Source of the DNA: a cyanobacterium PCC 7702
GTDB lineage: Bacteria; Cyanobacteriota; Cyanobacteriia; Cyanobacteriales; Nostocaceae
DNA length: 64,000 nucleotides
Assembly: GCA_000332255.1 (NCBI GenBank)
Contig: KB235926.1
Location: forward strand, 75,902-139,901
Direction of reading: 5' to 3'
Shown: in pieces, positions 7,904 to 17,464 of the stretch
How positions within the stretch are numbered: position 1 is the first letter of the stretch
Layout: every line of letters begins with the position of its first letter
Notes under the pieces: generated by a model
The model's input: only the letters and a program-made list of their open reading frames with translations
What the model was told of the DNA's origin: nothing
Databases searched by the model: none
Translations under genes and position numbers: made by a program

Positions 7904-8671
7904 GAGACACATCTCCTTGAAAAACAGTTTTCATCGCCTCCGTCCCAACAGGCTGATGTTAATTTCAGTGTTCCCTGCAGACGTACTTTATTAAACTGTA
8001 TTTGCGATTTTTCTCTTTTGTTGTGAACTAGGTGGTTATTATTTGTATTTAGTGCCCTTACCCCACAGGATGGATGCTTTGTAAAGTATCTTTGATAAAA
8101 TTTTGAAAATAATTTAAATAAAATATTTAAATATAAAAGTTAAAAAGATCGCAAGAATAACTTATTACATTCTTGATATATTGTGAAACAAGTTACGAAT
8201 TGCGTGGTGTGCAGATAGTGTTTCGCTCGCTACTCCTTGAGTTGTAAGCCAATCTGCAGAGCGTTCCCAACCTGTAACAGCTCTTGGAAAAGGTGTGGGA
8301 GTTGAAAAAGCACTATTAACTTTTTCAAACTCGCCTGCTTTCAAAGCCTTACAGTCAGGACAGCAGCAGGGACGCTTCGGGAGCCAATCAAGCCACATTC
8401 GCTAGGCTGGCTGCAGAGTTCTATGGCGCCGAATAACTTGAGTAGAGTGCAAGCAAGCGATGATAAATCCAGTTTTGCTCCTGGAAGTGGGAAAAACTAG
8501 AGGAGAAACACGCTCATAGAAAAATGTTCCTGGAGATAGTACAACCAGTAAACTATTTTTCAGGCGCGATCGCCTGGGAAAACTGTGTTCTCAGCTTGCG
8601 AAGAGAGCGAAAGAAGAAGTAGCACGCAACGAAATTTGTAAGTATAAAGAGTGACTTCTTGGAAGGAAATT
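7904..8671. promoter_or_regulatory. Long upstream region of the Rubisco operon
   Basis: About 770 bp between the divergent propeller gene and rbcL. It is AT-rich at 8085-8190 and carries a HIP1 octamer near 8567. In Anabaena the rbcL transcript starts several hundred bases upstream, so a long leader here would be normal. No promoter element can be fixed by eye. A 77-codon frame on the minus strand (8165-8398) is not convincing as a gene. Confidence 0.5.
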
Positions 8672-10102
8672 ATGTCTTACGCTCAAACGAAGACTCAGAC
8701 GAAAACAGGGTATCAAGCAGGGGTAAAAGATTATAGACTTACCTACTACACCCCTGATTACACACCCAAGGATACAGATCTTTTAGCAGCATTCCGCGTT
8801 ACGCCCCAACCCGGGGTACCCCCCGAAGAAGCAGGGGCGGCCGTAGCTGCTGAGTCTTCCACTGGTACTTGGACAACCGTATGGACAGACTTGCTCACCG
8901 ATCTAGATCGCTACAAAGGTCGTTGCTACGATATTGAACCAGTTCGAGGCGAAGACAACCAATACATCTGCTACGTCGCTTATCCTCTGGATTTATTTGA
9001 AGAAGGGTCTGTTACCAACATGTTCACCTCTATTGTTGGTAACGTGTTCGGTTTCAAAGCTCTCAAAGCTTTGCGCTTAGAAGATATACGAGTTCCTGTA
9101 GCATATTTGAAGACATTCCAGGGACCTCCCCATGGAATTCAAGTTGAGCGTGACAAATTAAATAAATACGGTCGTCCGTTGCTGGGTTGTACAATCAAAC
9201 CCAAGTTAGGTTTGTCTGCAAAGAATTACGGACGCGCTGTTTACGAGTGCTTGCGCGGTGGTTTGGACTTTACCAAGGACGACGAAAACATCAACTCCGC
9301 ACCTTTCCAAAGGTGGCGCGATCGCTATTTGTTCGTAGCCGATGCCATCCACAAAGCTCAAGCCGAAACAGGTGAAATCAAAGGTCACTACCTCAACGTT
9401 ACTGCTCCCACCTGCGAAGAAATGTTAAAACGGGCAGAGTTCGCCAAAGAACTGAAAATGCCCATTATCATGCACGACTACCTGACCGCAGGCTTTACCG
9501 CTAACACCACCCTGTCTCGCTGGTGTCGCGATAACGGTTTGTTGCTTCACATCCACCGAGCTATGCACGCAGTTATCGATCGCCAAAAGAACCACGGCAT
9601 CCACTTCCGCGTTTTGGCAAAAGCCCTGCGCATGTCTGGTGGCGACCACATCCACACCGGTACCGTAGTTGGAAAATTAGAAGGCGATCGCGCCATCACC
9701 ATGGGCTTTGTCGACCTGTTGCGGGAAAACTACATTGAACAAGACAAGTCTCGCGGCATCTACTTCACCCAAGATTGGGCTTCTATGCCTGGTGTAATGG
9801 CAGTTGCTTCTGGCGGTATCCACGTCTGGCACATGCCAGCTTTGGTAGAAATCTTTGGTGATGACTCCGTACTACAATTTGGTGGCGGTACCCTCGGTCA
9901 CCCTTGGGGTAATGCTCCTGGCGCTACCGCTAACCGTGTGGCTTTGGAAGCTTGCATCCAAGCTCGCAACGAAGGTCGCGACCTGACTCGCGAAGGAAAC
10001 GACATTATCCGCGAAGCTGCTAAGTGGTCACCAGAATTGGCAGCCGCTTGCGAACTTTGGAAAGAAATCAAGTTCGAATTTGAGGCAGTTGATACCGTCT
10101 AG
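8672..10102 (+). CDS. rbcL: Ribulose-1,5-bisphosphate carboxylase/oxygenase large subunit
   Basis: 476 aa, form IB. It starts at ATG 8672 ('[20 protein letters not shown]'), preceded by GGAAGG at 8661; the frame is open further upstream but family members begin here. Key parts seen: '[20 protein letters not shown]', '[12 protein letters not shown]', the carbamylated-lysine motif '[14 protein letters not shown]', '[19 protein letters not shown]', the flexible loop 6 '[10 protein letters not shown]', and '[15 protein letters not shown]'. It fixes CO2 in carboxysomes as L8S8. First gene of rbcL-rbcX-rbcS. Confidence 0.99.
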   Translation: MSYAQTKTQTKTGYQAGVKDYRLTYYTPDYTPKDTDLLAAFRVTPQPGVPPEEAGAAVAAESSTGTWTTVWTDLLTDLDRYKGRCYDIEPVRGEDNQYICYVAYPLDLFEEGSVTNMFTSIVGNVFGFKALKALRLEDIRVPVAYLKTFQGPPHGIQVERDKLNKYGRPLLGCTIKPKLGLSAKNYGRAVYECLRGGLDFTKDDENINSAPFQRWRDRYLFVADAIHKAQAETGEIKGHYLNVTAPTCEEMLKRAEFAKELKMPIIMHDYLTAGFTANTTLSRWCRDNGLLLHIHRAMHAVIDRQKNHGIHFRVLAKALRMSGGDHIHTGTVVGKLEGDRAITMGFVDLLRENYIEQDKSRGIYFTQDWASMPGVMAVASGGIHVWHMPALVEIFGDDSVLQFGGGTLGHPWGNAPGATANRVALEACIQARNEGRDLTREGNDIIREAAKWSPELAAACELWKEIKFEFEAVDTV

Positions 10103-10114
10103 GCATCATGGCGA

Positions 10115-10179
10115 AAGTAAAAAGGTAAAAGGTAAAAGAAAATCCTTCTTTTCACTTTTTACTGTTGACCTTTTTACTT
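10115..10179. repeat. Inverted repeat in the rbcL-rbcX spacer
   Basis: Arms 'aagtaaaaaggt' (10115-10126) and 'acctttttactt' (10168-10179) are perfect 12-bp complements. The interior holds short repeats of 'ggtaaaa' and their complement. It may form a stem-loop in the rbc transcript that attenuates or stabilises the rbcL part, which is usually far more abundant than rbcX-rbcS mRNA. Placement is seen; function is inferred. Confidence 0.7.
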
Positions 10180-10200
10180 AATTGTGTGCTGGGGTCAGGC

Positions 10201-10608
10201 ATGAATCTTAAACAAATTGCAAAAGACACAGCTAAAACGCTGCAAAGCTACCTGACTTATCAGGCGCTAAAGACAGTGCTAAACCAGCTTGGTGAAACAA
10301 ATCCTCCCTTGGCGCTTTGGCTGCAAAGCTTTTCTGCTGACAAAATTCAAGACAGTGAAGCTTACATTCAAAGTTTGTTTCAAGAAAAAGCAGATTTAGC
10401 ATTGCGAATCATGACAGTCAGAGAGCATATTGCCGAGGAAATCACCGAATACCTACCAGAGATGGTACGTGACGGCATTCACCAAGCTAACATGCAACAC
10501 CGTCGACAGCATCTGGAGCGGATGGCGCAAATCAATATGCCTCACCCCAGTTCTCAGTCAGAACAACAACCTACTTCCGATCCGAACTTGGGTAACTCAC
10601 CCAGCTAG
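10201..10608 (+). CDS. rbcX: Rubisco assembly chaperone RbcX
   Basis: 135 aa from ATG 10201 ('MNLKQIAKDTAKTLQSYLTY'), the family's normal start; an upstream in-frame extension is not conserved. The all-helical core is visible: 'LTYQALKTVLNQLGETNPPL', 'WLQSFS' and 'LMLRIMTVREHIAEEI'-like segment (here LALRIMTVREHIAEEI). The tail is Ser/Gln/Pro-rich and disordered. RbcX dimers clamp the C-terminal tail of RbcL and help assemble the L8 core. Lies 98 bp after rbcL and 61 bp before rbcS, as in other filamentous cyanobacteria. Confidence 0.96.
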   Translation: MNLKQIAKDTAKTLQSYLTYQALKTVLNQLGETNPPLALWLQSFSADKIQDSEAYIQSLFQEKADLALRIMTVREHIAEEITEYLPEMVRDGIHQANMQHRRQHLERMAQINMPHPSSQSEQQPTSDPNLGNSPS

Positions 10609-10669
10609 TTCGATAACTGCTTTTTTGTCAGACCTTTGATCAAAAGTCAAACTTCAATTATTTTTAGCT

Positions 10670-10999
10670 ATGCAAACCCTACCAAAAGAGCGTCGTTACG
10701 AAACCTTCTCTTACCTTCCTCCTTTGAGTGATGCTCAAATTGTCAAGCAGATTCAGTACATCCTCAATCAAGGTTATATTCCCGCTATTGAGTTCAACGA
10801 AACTTCTGAGCCTACCGAACACTACTGGACTTTGTGGAAACTACCTTTATTCGGTGCTAGAAGCACTCAAGAGGTGATGAACGAACTTCAAGCTTGTCGT
10901 TCTCAATATCCCAACTGCTTTATCCGCATTGTTGGTTTTGATAACATCAAGCAGTGCCAAGTACTCAGCTTTGTTGTTCACAAACCTAACAGGTACTAA
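10670..10999 (+). CDS. rbcS: Rubisco small subunit
   Basis: 109 aa, standard cyanobacterial length. Contains '[18 protein letters not shown]', '[11 protein letters not shown]', '[11 protein letters not shown]' and '[15 protein letters not shown]'. Caps the L8 core at both ends to complete L8S8. Last gene of the operon; a strong hairpin terminator follows at 11056. Confidence 0.99.
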   Translation: MQTLPKERRYETFSYLPPLSDAQIVKQIQYILNQGYIPAIEFNETSEPTEHYWTLWKLPLFGARSTQEVMNELQACRSQYPNCFIRIVGFDNIKQCQVLSFVVHKPNRY

Positions 11000-11055
11000 A
11001 ATACCAAGCTAAAAAAGTCCGCCCGCTGGACTCGCTGTTGATCTTTGTTTCTTTG

Positions 11056-11090
11056 GAGAAGTAGGTAAGTCTACTTCTCTTTTGTTTTTT
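11056..11090 (+). terminator. Rho-independent terminator of the rbc operon
   Basis: GAGAAGTAG (11056-11064), 6-base loop, CTACTTCTC (11071-11079), then TTTTGTTTTTT. Located 56 bp after the rbcS stop. Confidence 0.92.
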
Positions 11091-11864
11091 GCCTTTTGAG
11101 AAATACCCTAACTTGCTTGACCAATAGCGATCTACAGAAAAGATGCTATTATTTATATAGATATTTCTAAATAGTTCTTTTTTACTCTTTTAAAAGGGGA
11201 TAGTGTTGCCATAACAAAAAGGTTACTGACAAAAACTGCCTCCTCAAACCCCTAGAAGTAATGTTCTTTTCTGTATACCGACTACACGAGTAGCCCTTGA
11301 AAAAGCTGCGCTTCATCAAGCCTTTGTTCCATGAGATATTTCCCTGCTAATACTTACCATTGCGTGACATCCCTCCCCAAACATCCCGGATTAGTTCGGT
11401 TATCTCCCCAGGCATGGAAACCTAGAGAGGGGTCTCTAGCGTCAATAATATATATATAGTTAGGAGTGGAGAAAGAAATCTCAACTATTTTTTTGTTAAT
11501 TGTCAATCTTGAACTATAATGGAATATTTGTCTCGACTACTTTACTAGTGATGAAATTTGTCGTAATATTAAGATAAGTAGAACTCATACTGACTTCATA
11601 TTTTATTAAGGTCGTAAGTAGCGACCAAAGAAAAAAGAATTATTTAAGACAACAAATGGGTGGTTGTAGAGGTTTGAAAATTTAGGGAGGGTAGGGGGAA
11701 CCTATCCAGGGAATTAGCCGTCTTGACAGGTTCTAAAAAAGAAAACTCGACCTTTGGTGGTAGTTCCGAGATGTCCAGTGATATATGCACTACCTTTCCC
11801 AATCCGCCATAACTATTAAGTATTCTAAGTATTCTTTGTTCTAGGAGAAGAGGAAAACGCACCA
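11091..11864. other. Long upstream region of the sigma factor gene
   Basis: About 770 bp with no convincing gene. A short AT tract 'aatatatatatag' lies near 11446. A minus-strand frame at 11644-11865 has no family features. The length suggests a long, probably multiply regulated leader for the sigma gene, which is common for group 2 sigma factors. Confidence 0.45.
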
Positions 11865-12848
11865 ATGCCCACTGTTAACACTGAACTAGAAAATACCAAC
11901 GCCAAATTCACGGCTGATATGGTGCGAACCTATCTGCGCGAGATTGGTCGTGTACCTTTGCTAACCCGGGAACAAGAAATTGTCTACGGGAAGCAGGTAC
12001 AACAGATGATGGCGCTGCTGGAAGCAAAAGAAGCTTTAGCAAAGAAACTACGTCGCGAACCGACCTTGGAAGAATGGGCTGCGCACGTGAAAAAGTCTGA
12101 ATCAGAGCTGAATCAGATGGTGTTGCAGGGGAAACGAGCAAAGCAGAAGATGATAGAAGCGAATTTGCGTCTGGTAGTAGCGATCGCGAAAAAATACCAG
12201 AAGCGGAACATGGAGTTTCTAGACCTAATTCAAGAAGGAACACTAGGGCTAGAGCGGGGTGTAGAAAAATTTGACCCGACGCGGGGATACAAGTTTTCAA
12301 CTTACGCTTACTGGTGGATTCGCCAAGCGATTACTCGTGCTATCGCGCAGCAAGGGCGCACCATTCGCCTGCCCATCCACATTACCGAAAAACTCAACAA
12401 AATCAAAAAAGTACAGCGAGAACTCGCACAAAAGTTGGGGCGATCGCCATCTCCAGCAGAAATAGCCAAAGAACTGGAATTAGAACCAGCTCAGATCCGC
12501 GAGTACTTGAACATGGCGCGCCAACCAGTTTCTTTAGATGTCAAAGTTGGTGATAACCAAGACACCGAGTTACAAGAGATGCTGGAAGACGAAGGACCAT
12601 CGCCAGAATCCTACATGACTCAAGAGTTCCTGCGTCAAGATCTGAACACTCTGCTTGCGGAACTAACTCCCCAACAGCGAGAAGTACTTGCTTTGCGCTT
12701 CGGACTAGAAGATGGTAATGAAATGTCTTTAGCCAAAGTAGGCGAGCGCTTAAATCTCAGCCGCGAGCGCGTTCGCCAGTTAGAGCATCAAGCCTTGGCG
12801 CACTTGCGTCGTCGCCGCGCTAACGTCAAAGAGTACGTTGCTAGCTGA
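11865..12848 (+). CDS. Group 2 sigma-70 factor (SigB/SigD-type)
   Basis: 327 aa. Region 1.2 '[20 protein letters not shown]', region 2 '[13 protein letters not shown]' and '[19 protein letters not shown]' with '[14 protein letters not shown]' (core and -10 recognition), region 3 '[20 protein letters not shown]', region 4 '[18 protein letters not shown]' and '[13 protein letters not shown]' (-35 helix-turn-helix). It lacks the long region 1.1 of the primary SigA, so it is a nonessential, stress- or nutrient-responsive sigma factor. The N-terminus resembles SigB of Nostoc-type species, but SigD cannot be excluded by eye. AGGAGAAGAGG precedes the ATG. Confidence 0.92.
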   Translation: MPTVNTELENTNAKFTADMVRTYLREIGRVPLLTREQEIVYGKQVQQMMALLEAKEALAKKLRREPTLEEWAAHVKKSESELNQMVLQGKRAKQKMIEANLRLVVAIAKKYQKRNMEFLDLIQEGTLGLERGVEKFDPTRGYKFSTYAYWWIRQAITRAIAQQGRTIRLPIHITEKLNKIKKVQRELAQKLGRSPSPAEIAKELELEPAQIREYLNMARQPVSLDVKVGDNQDTELQEMLEDEGPSPESYMTQEFLRQDLNTLLAELTPQQREVLALRFGLEDGNEMSLAKVGERLNLSRERVRQLEHQALAHLRRRRANVKEYVAS

Positions 12849-12876
12849 AAATGCTTATCCTCGTTGGCGACGACAA

Positions 12877-12905
12877 GCCTCCTGAATTCAGGGGGCGATT
12901 TTTTT
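12877..12905 (+). terminator. Rho-independent terminator after the sigma factor gene
   Basis: 'gcctcctgaattcagggggc' (12877-12896) folds on itself, then GATTTTTTT. 28 bp after the stop. Confidence 0.88.
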
Positions 12906-13225
12906 GGTTTTGTCACCATTTCTAAATAAGATCCGGAATTGAGGGAAATTTTTTGTATTTTCAGATAGGTATGCAGCGAGGAAGGTTCTCGGTGATAAAA
13001 ATCCAGATTTCCGGGTCTAAATCCCAAAAATTTTTCCTGAGCATCTCTCGATCGGATTAATCACATAGGTAAAAGTTTTATAACTTAACCAATGGTAGTC
13101 TTGTTTTATCAGCATACACTCATGTTTGCGGAGTTATTTTGCAGGCAATTTGCCTCAATTTTTCCCACTTGAGCGATCGCCCAGCAATTACAACTTACTA
13201 GTTAATTTTCGACAGGAGAAATAGG
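12906..13225. other. Intergenic region
   Basis: AT-rich; one HIP1 octamer (near 13175). AGGAGAAATAGG (13214-13225) immediately precedes the GTG of the next gene. Nothing else recognised. Confidence 0.4.
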
Positions 13226-13969
13226 GTGCTCAAATATATCAAAAAGTTTCTTCCCCCTCCTCAGTGGAGAATACCCTTAACAGGGCTACTTTTAATTGTC
13301 GGTGTTGTTGGTGAGCAATCTCAATCTGTCTTCAGCAACCAGCTTGCAAAACTTTATATTTCCGCACCCAAACAATTTGAGTATCAAGCAAACACTACCC
13401 ACGCCCAACAGCAGTCAAATTCAACGCTACAATCACAAGCAAAGGTACTGCAATTGCGCAGGGCTTTGGCCAGGTCAAGTTCCAAAGCAGCACCGGTGCA
13501 AGTTTGGGAAGATCGAACAACATTAGTTCCCACCACTACAGCCCAAAAAAGTGTATTGAAAACATCTCCCCAACCAGCACAAACACAACAACAACAAAAA
13601 TTTCCACAGCAAGATGGTGTTTACCTTTACGGACAGTCGCCAAAGCCGGGACAATTCGGGTATGGCTATATAATTTTTGAAAAACATCAGCGTCAAGTCA
13701 CAGGCGCTTTGTACGTGCCCAGGTCTGAGTATAGTTGTTTTCAAGGAACTTTAGAACCCTTAGGAAAACTGGCGGTGACCGTGAAGGGTTATCCTGGTGA
13801 AGGTAGTTTGCTACAAGTAGCAACAAAGGATAGATTTCCCAGCACCAGCGACAGTGAACCAGTAATTTATGGGCATTCCCTGGCACTTTCCGATTACTAT
13901 CGGCTAAGCTCCGTTAGTGCAAGCGATCGCCAGATTTTACAAGCGTGTCAAGCTGACTGGCAAAAATAG
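13226..13969 (+). CDS. Conserved cyanobacterial hypothetical, single N-terminal membrane anchor
   Basis: 247 aa from GTG 13226. A hydrophobic segment 'IPLTGLLLIVGVVG' (about residues 17-30) is followed by a low-complexity Gln/Ser/Thr linker (about 50-130) and a compact C-terminal domain starting 'QDGVYLYGQSPKPGQFGYGY' and containing 'GALYVPRSEYSCFQG', with 'SASDRQILQACQADW' at the end. The layout suggests a periplasmic domain tethered to the membrane. I do not recognise a named family. Codon use and HIP1 sites are like those of its neighbours. Confidence 0.7.
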   Translation: MLKYIKKFLPPPQWRIPLTGLLLIVGVVGEQSQSVFSNQLAKLYISAPKQFEYQANTTHAQQQSNSTLQSQAKVLQLRRALARSSSKAAPVQVWEDRTTLVPTTTAQKSVLKTSPQPAQTQQQQKFPQQDGVYLYGQSPKPGQFGYGYIIFEKHQRQVTGALYVPRSEYSCFQGTLEPLGKLAVTVKGYPGEGSLLQVATKDRFPSTSDSEPVIYGHSLALSDYYRLSSVSASDRQILQACQADWQK

Positions 13970-13991
13970 ATAGTCCACAAAAGAGGGCATT

Positions 13992-14669
13992 TTAAAATTC
14001 AATTCCTGGCTGTGCTTTAACGCCTTGCTCCCGGAAAGGATGTTTAATTAGCGTCATTTCCGTGACTAAGTCGGCGTGTTCAATTAATGCTGCTGGAGCG
14101 CCCCGACCTGTTAAAATTACGTGATTTTCTGCTGGCTTTTGCTGCAGTCCTGCTAAAACTTCCTCAACACGCAAATAGCCCAGCTTCATCGCTACATTGA
14201 TTTCATCGAGCAACACTAACTTGTAGTCTGGGTTACGGAGGAACTCTAATCCTTTTTGCCAAGCAGCTTGCGCCTTTTCCATGTCGCGAGCGCGATTTTG
14301 GGTTTCCCAAGTAAAACCTTCACCGAGAGCGTGAAACTGCAATTGCTCCGACCAAAGACTAAAAACCCTTTTTTCAGAAGGTTCCCAGGCTCCCTTGATA
14401 AATTGCACGATCGCTACTTTATACCCGTGTCCGAGCGATCGCAACACCATTCCCAGTGCTGCAGTGGTTTTTCCCTTACCGTTACCAGTATGAACAATAA
14501 CTAAGCCTTTTTCTTGTGTGGCGCGAGCAAGTCTTTGTTCTTGTACTTGCTTGCGGCGCTGCATTTTTTGGCGATACTGCTCGTTACTAAGGCAGGTGGA
14601 TGATACTTCTTCCATTAAGCTTTTCGCTTCTATGTCTGGGTTTAATTGTGTTAAGTTATTGGTGTTCAT
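13992..14669 (-). CDS. cobO: Cob(I)yrinic acid a,c-diamide adenosyltransferase (corrinoid adenosyltransferase)
   Basis: 225 aa. BtuR/CobO type: Walker A 'VHTGNGKGKTTAALGMVLRS', 'VAIVQFIKGAW', 'LVLLDEINVAMKLGYL' and 'VILTGRGAPAALIEHADLVT'. Transfers the adenosyl group of ATP to the cobalt of a corrinoid in B12 synthesis or salvage. ATG 14669 ('MNTNNLTQLNPD') is chosen; the open frame extends 46 codons upstream, but that part is hydrophobic and not family-like. It stands alone, with no other cob genes in view, and its end is 22 bp from the convergent hypothetical gene. Confidence 0.94.
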   Translation of the reverse strand: MNTNNLTQLNPDIEAKSLMEEVSSTCLSNEQYRQKMQRRKQVQEQRLARATQEKGLVIVHTGNGKGKTTAALGMVLRSLGHGYKVAIVQFIKGAWEPSEKRVFSLWSEQLQFHALGEGFTWETQNRARDMEKAQAAWQKGLEFLRNPDYKLVLLDEINVAMKLGYLRVEEVLAGLQQKPAENHVILTGRGAPAALIEHADLVTEMTLIKHPFREQGVKAQPGIEF

Positions 14670-14960
14670 CAACTTTTTTTTGAAAGCAACAATATACAAA
14701 CAAATTCCAGGATGAACCAAAAATAGGAGATGTTTCTCCATCATCGCACTAAATGCCCGGTAAATATTCGTTGAGATTGAAACGCCGGGCGATCGCCACG
14801 GCAGCAAAAGTGCACCAAGCTTTATTGTTCAGTTACTCAATAAAAAGCTAAACCCGCGCTGTAGTGCCAAACATCCAGCAACGGGAGGATGTCGCCATTT
14901 GAGGCGATCGTGACTTGTTAAAGAAATCTATTAGTTCATCAAATTGATTTTTATAGGTAT

Positions 14961-15003
14961 GTAGTGAGGACTTTAGTCCTGATTCAAGCACGCTTCGTGC
15001 TTG
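14961..15003. repeat. Tandem short hairpins (intergenic repeat)
   Basis: AGGACT-tt-AGTCCT (14967-14980) followed by CAAGCACG-ctt-CGTGCTTG (14985-15003). No long T-run. A related arrangement ('gtagtgagcga…gactaaagcc…gactacgaac') occurs near 57889-57930, and 24106-24128 holds a similar AGCAAGCA/TGCTTGCT pair. Looks like a family of REP-like intergenic repeats. The rest of the 14670-15045 gap shows nothing else. Confidence 0.55.
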
Positions 15004-15045
15004 CTGCGAACTCCCCTAACCCGTCAAAATCTTTATGGCAGACTA

Positions 15046-16701
15046 CTATTGCCAAACGAGAACTTTGGCTTCGTATGGTCCGATATCAATCATGATGCCA
15101 TCATTGCCAGCTTCCACATCATAATTACCCGTCCATTCATGCCACCTACCAGCGTTGGGAAAGTTAGGAACATTATAGCCAGCCAAGAAGTTTTCAGAAA
15201 AGTTGGCCACAACTACCACCCGCGAACCTTCATCATTCCAGCGACTGTAGGCTAACACTTTTGCTTGTGGATTTTCGTGGATAAAGTCGATATTTTCCGT
15301 GTAAAGAGCATGATTGTGTTTGCGCAGGTTAATTAAGCCTTTGTAGTATTCAAGCAAACCGCGATTCAAATCATTGCCCAAAAGTTGCCAGTCAATCTTA
15401 GCAGATTCTTGAGTTTTTGGTTTGTACTCGCCAAATTCTTCACCCATCCAAATCAAAGGTACACCCACGGCAGTCATTAAAATTGCAGCGCCTAATTTTG
15501 CTCGCCGAAAAGCTTCTTCACCTAGAATATTGCGGTTTCCCAGTTCCGCCATTAAATGGTTGTGGTCGTGATTTGTTAAGTAATTGACGACATTTGTCAC
15601 GCCCATAAAACCTTGACGCTTGCAATCAATAACATTCTTGAGCTGTTCTATATCAAATGTGTCGCCGCATATATGCGTGGTAATAACATGGCGAAAACTA
15701 TCATGCCAGCAACCATCCATTGGCCCGTCTGTGTTGGTAATGCTGGTAGTTTCAGGAATATGTTCGGCAATGTTATAGAAGGGTTTGGGACCGGCTGTAT
15801 TTTTTGCCTCTTGTACAATCCAGTGCATAAAGTCGTAATTGGCAATTTGGCGGGCAGCATCGTAGCGAATGCCATCTATGTGATATTCTTGAATCCAAAA
15901 ACGAACTACATCACTGATAAACCGACGCGCTGGATAAGTTTTTAACTTTTCGTCAAAGTGCTCGTAATTAAATTCTGGCCCCCAGTTATTATCTGGATCG
16001 CGGGGAGAATGATGGTACCAATAATCGTGGTCAATTTGTGTTAAAGGACAAGATGCTTCTGAATGGTTATAAATTCCGTCTATAATTACACGAATTCCTC
16101 TGGCGTGGCACTCATCAATTAAATTTTTTAATTCTGCTGTTGAGCCATAACTTGATTCCGTAGCAAAAAAATAGCGGGGATTGTAGCCCCAACTATAATC
16201 GCCTGGATATTCTTTAACTGGCATTAATTCAATAGCGTTAATTCCTAGTTCCCATAAATAATCTAATTTTTCGACCACGTGCTTGTATTTTCCTCGCGCG
16301 TAGGGGTCATCTTCACCACCAGAAAAATCTGCCACATGCAGTTCGTAAATGACTAATTCGCGATCGCTAGGCAAAGGTTTGTCGTCATGCTTCCAAACAT
16401 AAGTATCAATTATTCTTTGCCCGTCTTTGATTCGGACAATGCTGTTGTCATTTCCTCCATATTCATCTATATCGGTGGCGTAGGGATCTGTAATTTCAAC
16501 CCATTGATCTGGTTCAAAAAACCAGGATCTAGATTGGATGCGGAATTTATATTGATAAACTCCGTCTTCTAATTCCACTGTGGTGCGAAAATAGCCATCT
16601 TCCCCTTTTTCCATTGGAATTTCTTTCCAATCAGAAAAAGAACCAATTAAAGCTGCCCCCTTATTATAGGGAGCAAATAAGTTAAATTCAATGGGCGACA
16701 T
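15046..16701 (-). CDS. GH13 alpha-amylase-family glycosidase with N-terminal CBM48-type domain
   Basis: 551 aa. Residues about 1-100 form an Ig-like CBM48 ('FNLFAPYNKGAALIGSFSDW'). The catalytic (beta/alpha)8 barrel has all four GH13 regions: 'IIDGIYNHSE', 'DGIRYDAARQI' with the nucleophile Asp, 'YNIAEHIPE' with the acid/base Glu, and 'NYLTNHDHNHL' with the third acidic residue. A small C-terminal beta domain follows ('VVVVANFSENFLAGYNVP'). The architecture and 'ELHVADFSGG' resemble glycogen branching enzyme or maltooligosyltrehalose trehalohydrolase relatives; which of these activities it has cannot be decided by reading. Single gene, no trehalose or glycogen neighbours. Confidence 0.9.
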   Translation of the reverse strand: MSPIEFNLFAPYNKGAALIGSFSDWKEIPMEKGEDGYFRTTVELEDGVYQYKFRIQSRSWFFEPDQWVEITDPYATDIDEYGGNDNSIVRIKDGQRIIDTYVWKHDDKPLPSDRELVIYELHVADFSGGEDDPYARGKYKHVVEKLDYLWELGINAIELMPVKEYPGDYSWGYNPRYFFATESSYGSTAELKNLIDECHARGIRVIIDGIYNHSEASCPLTQIDHDYWYHHSPRDPDNNWGPEFNYEHFDEKLKTYPARRFISDVVRFWIQEYHIDGIRYDAARQIANYDFMHWIVQEAKNTAGPKPFYNIAEHIPETTSITNTDGPMDGCWHDSFRHVITTHICGDTFDIEQLKNVIDCKRQGFMGVTNVVNYLTNHDHNHLMAELGNRNILGEEAFRRAKLGAAILMTAVGVPLIWMGEEFGEYKPKTQESAKIDWQLLGNDLNRGLLEYYKGLINLRKHNHALYTENIDFIHENPQAKVLAYSRWNDEGSRVVVVANFSENFLAGYNVPNFPNAGRWHEWTGNYDVEAGNDGIMIDIGPYEAKVLVWQ

Positions 16702-16854
16702 AAAAATATTTTTGTAGTCAATGACGGTATGGATATTCTCTGGTTTTTGCTAAATTTAGCCAATCATTCTTGAGAAAGAAATACTTTATTTTTTCCTCTA
16801 TCTTCAGGGATATTCTCAAAAAATTTAAAAAATAAAACTTGAAGATTGCCACAG

Positions 16855-16892
16855 AATTAACATGAAAAAGACAAAACTCTGTTAATTTTTTT
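16855..16892 (+). terminator. Terminator-like hairpin with no upstream + strand gene
   Basis: AATTAACA (16855-16862) and TGTTAATT (16880-16887) are perfect 8-bp arms, directly followed by five more T. The nearest gene on the left reads the other way (start at 16701), so this is either chance or the end of an unannotated RNA. Confidence 0.5.
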
Positions 16893-16936
16893 GCCCAGGA
16901 TATTGATAATCTAATATACACGTGCTTTTCCTGAGT

Positions 16937-16961
16937 CCACCTGCACGAGCAGGTGGTTTTT
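16937..16961 (+). terminator. Strong orphan rho-independent terminator
   Basis: CCACCTGC (16937-16944), loop ACGA, GCAGGTGG (16949-16956), then TTTTT. GC-rich and well formed, on the + strand, yet there is no + strand gene before it for several kb. 'ttgataatctaatata' at 16903-16918 could hold a -10 element. Suggests a small RNA. Confidence 0.7.
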
Positions 16962-16986
16962 GTATGTTTGTAGAAAAATTTATTTT

Positions 16987-17382
16987 CTAAACAAAGAAGA
17001 TAGTATTCATAGCTTTGCCGTCATGTTGCTGCAGATAACTTAATAGCCAATTTGCTGCTGTTGCCCTTCGAGTTTGACGCGGCCCGAATTCTCCGATTTT
17101 GTAACCTGTAAAACCCAATTTTTCTTTCAGAAGTTGTTTGTTTTCTGGAGGGATGGAGCGAGTCAGTTTGACAGTTGCAGGGCGAGAGTTAATAAAATCT
17201 GGTGGTTGGGGATACTCCTTTTGCCATTCAGCAGGTACTTGTTGATTGTTCCACTTTTGGGTGGATCGGTCGTAGCGATATCCCAAGCAGTACCACAGCA
17301 ATTGATTTACCGTAGCATCATCAATTTCATCGTTGAGAATTGACCAAATGGTTTGGGTATTGAGCGGTGGTAAATCGGACAT
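16987..17382 (-). CDS. DUF1823 family protein
   Basis: 131 aa from ATG 17382; the frame extends four codons upstream to a TTG. Recognised from 'ILNDEIDDATVNQLLWYCLG', 'YRYDRSTQKWNN', 'PPDFINSRPATVKLTRSIP' and 'GPRQTRRATAANWLLSYL'. The family is confined to cyanobacteria and plastid-bearing plants; function unknown. Soluble, no signal peptide. Lies 82 bp after cpcS in the same direction. Confidence 0.85.
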   Translation of the reverse strand: MSDLPPLNTQTIWSILNDEIDDATVNQLLWYCLGYRYDRSTQKWNNQQVPAEWQKEYPQPPDFINSRPATVKLTRSIPPENKQLLKEKLGFTGYKIGEFGPRQTRRATAANWLLSYLQQHDGKAMNTIFFV

Positions 17383-17464
17383 AAAAATCAACAAAAACTA
17401 ACTTACAACAAAAAAACAGTTATCAGCAAGGTTTTCACAGAAACTGATAACTGCTGGCGATTAA

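Noticed and set aside
8165..8398. 77-codon minus-strand frame in front of rbcL with a Cys-rich start
   Set aside because: No family resemblance, no clear ribosome site, and it overlaps the expected rbc promoter region.
11644..11865. 73-codon minus-strand frame abutting the sigma gene start
   Set aside because: Shares the region with the sigma gene leader and shows no recognisable protein features.
13992..15045. Possible cobalamin riboswitch near cobO
   Set aside because: No B12-box or matching stem set could be found on the minus strand upstream of 14669.
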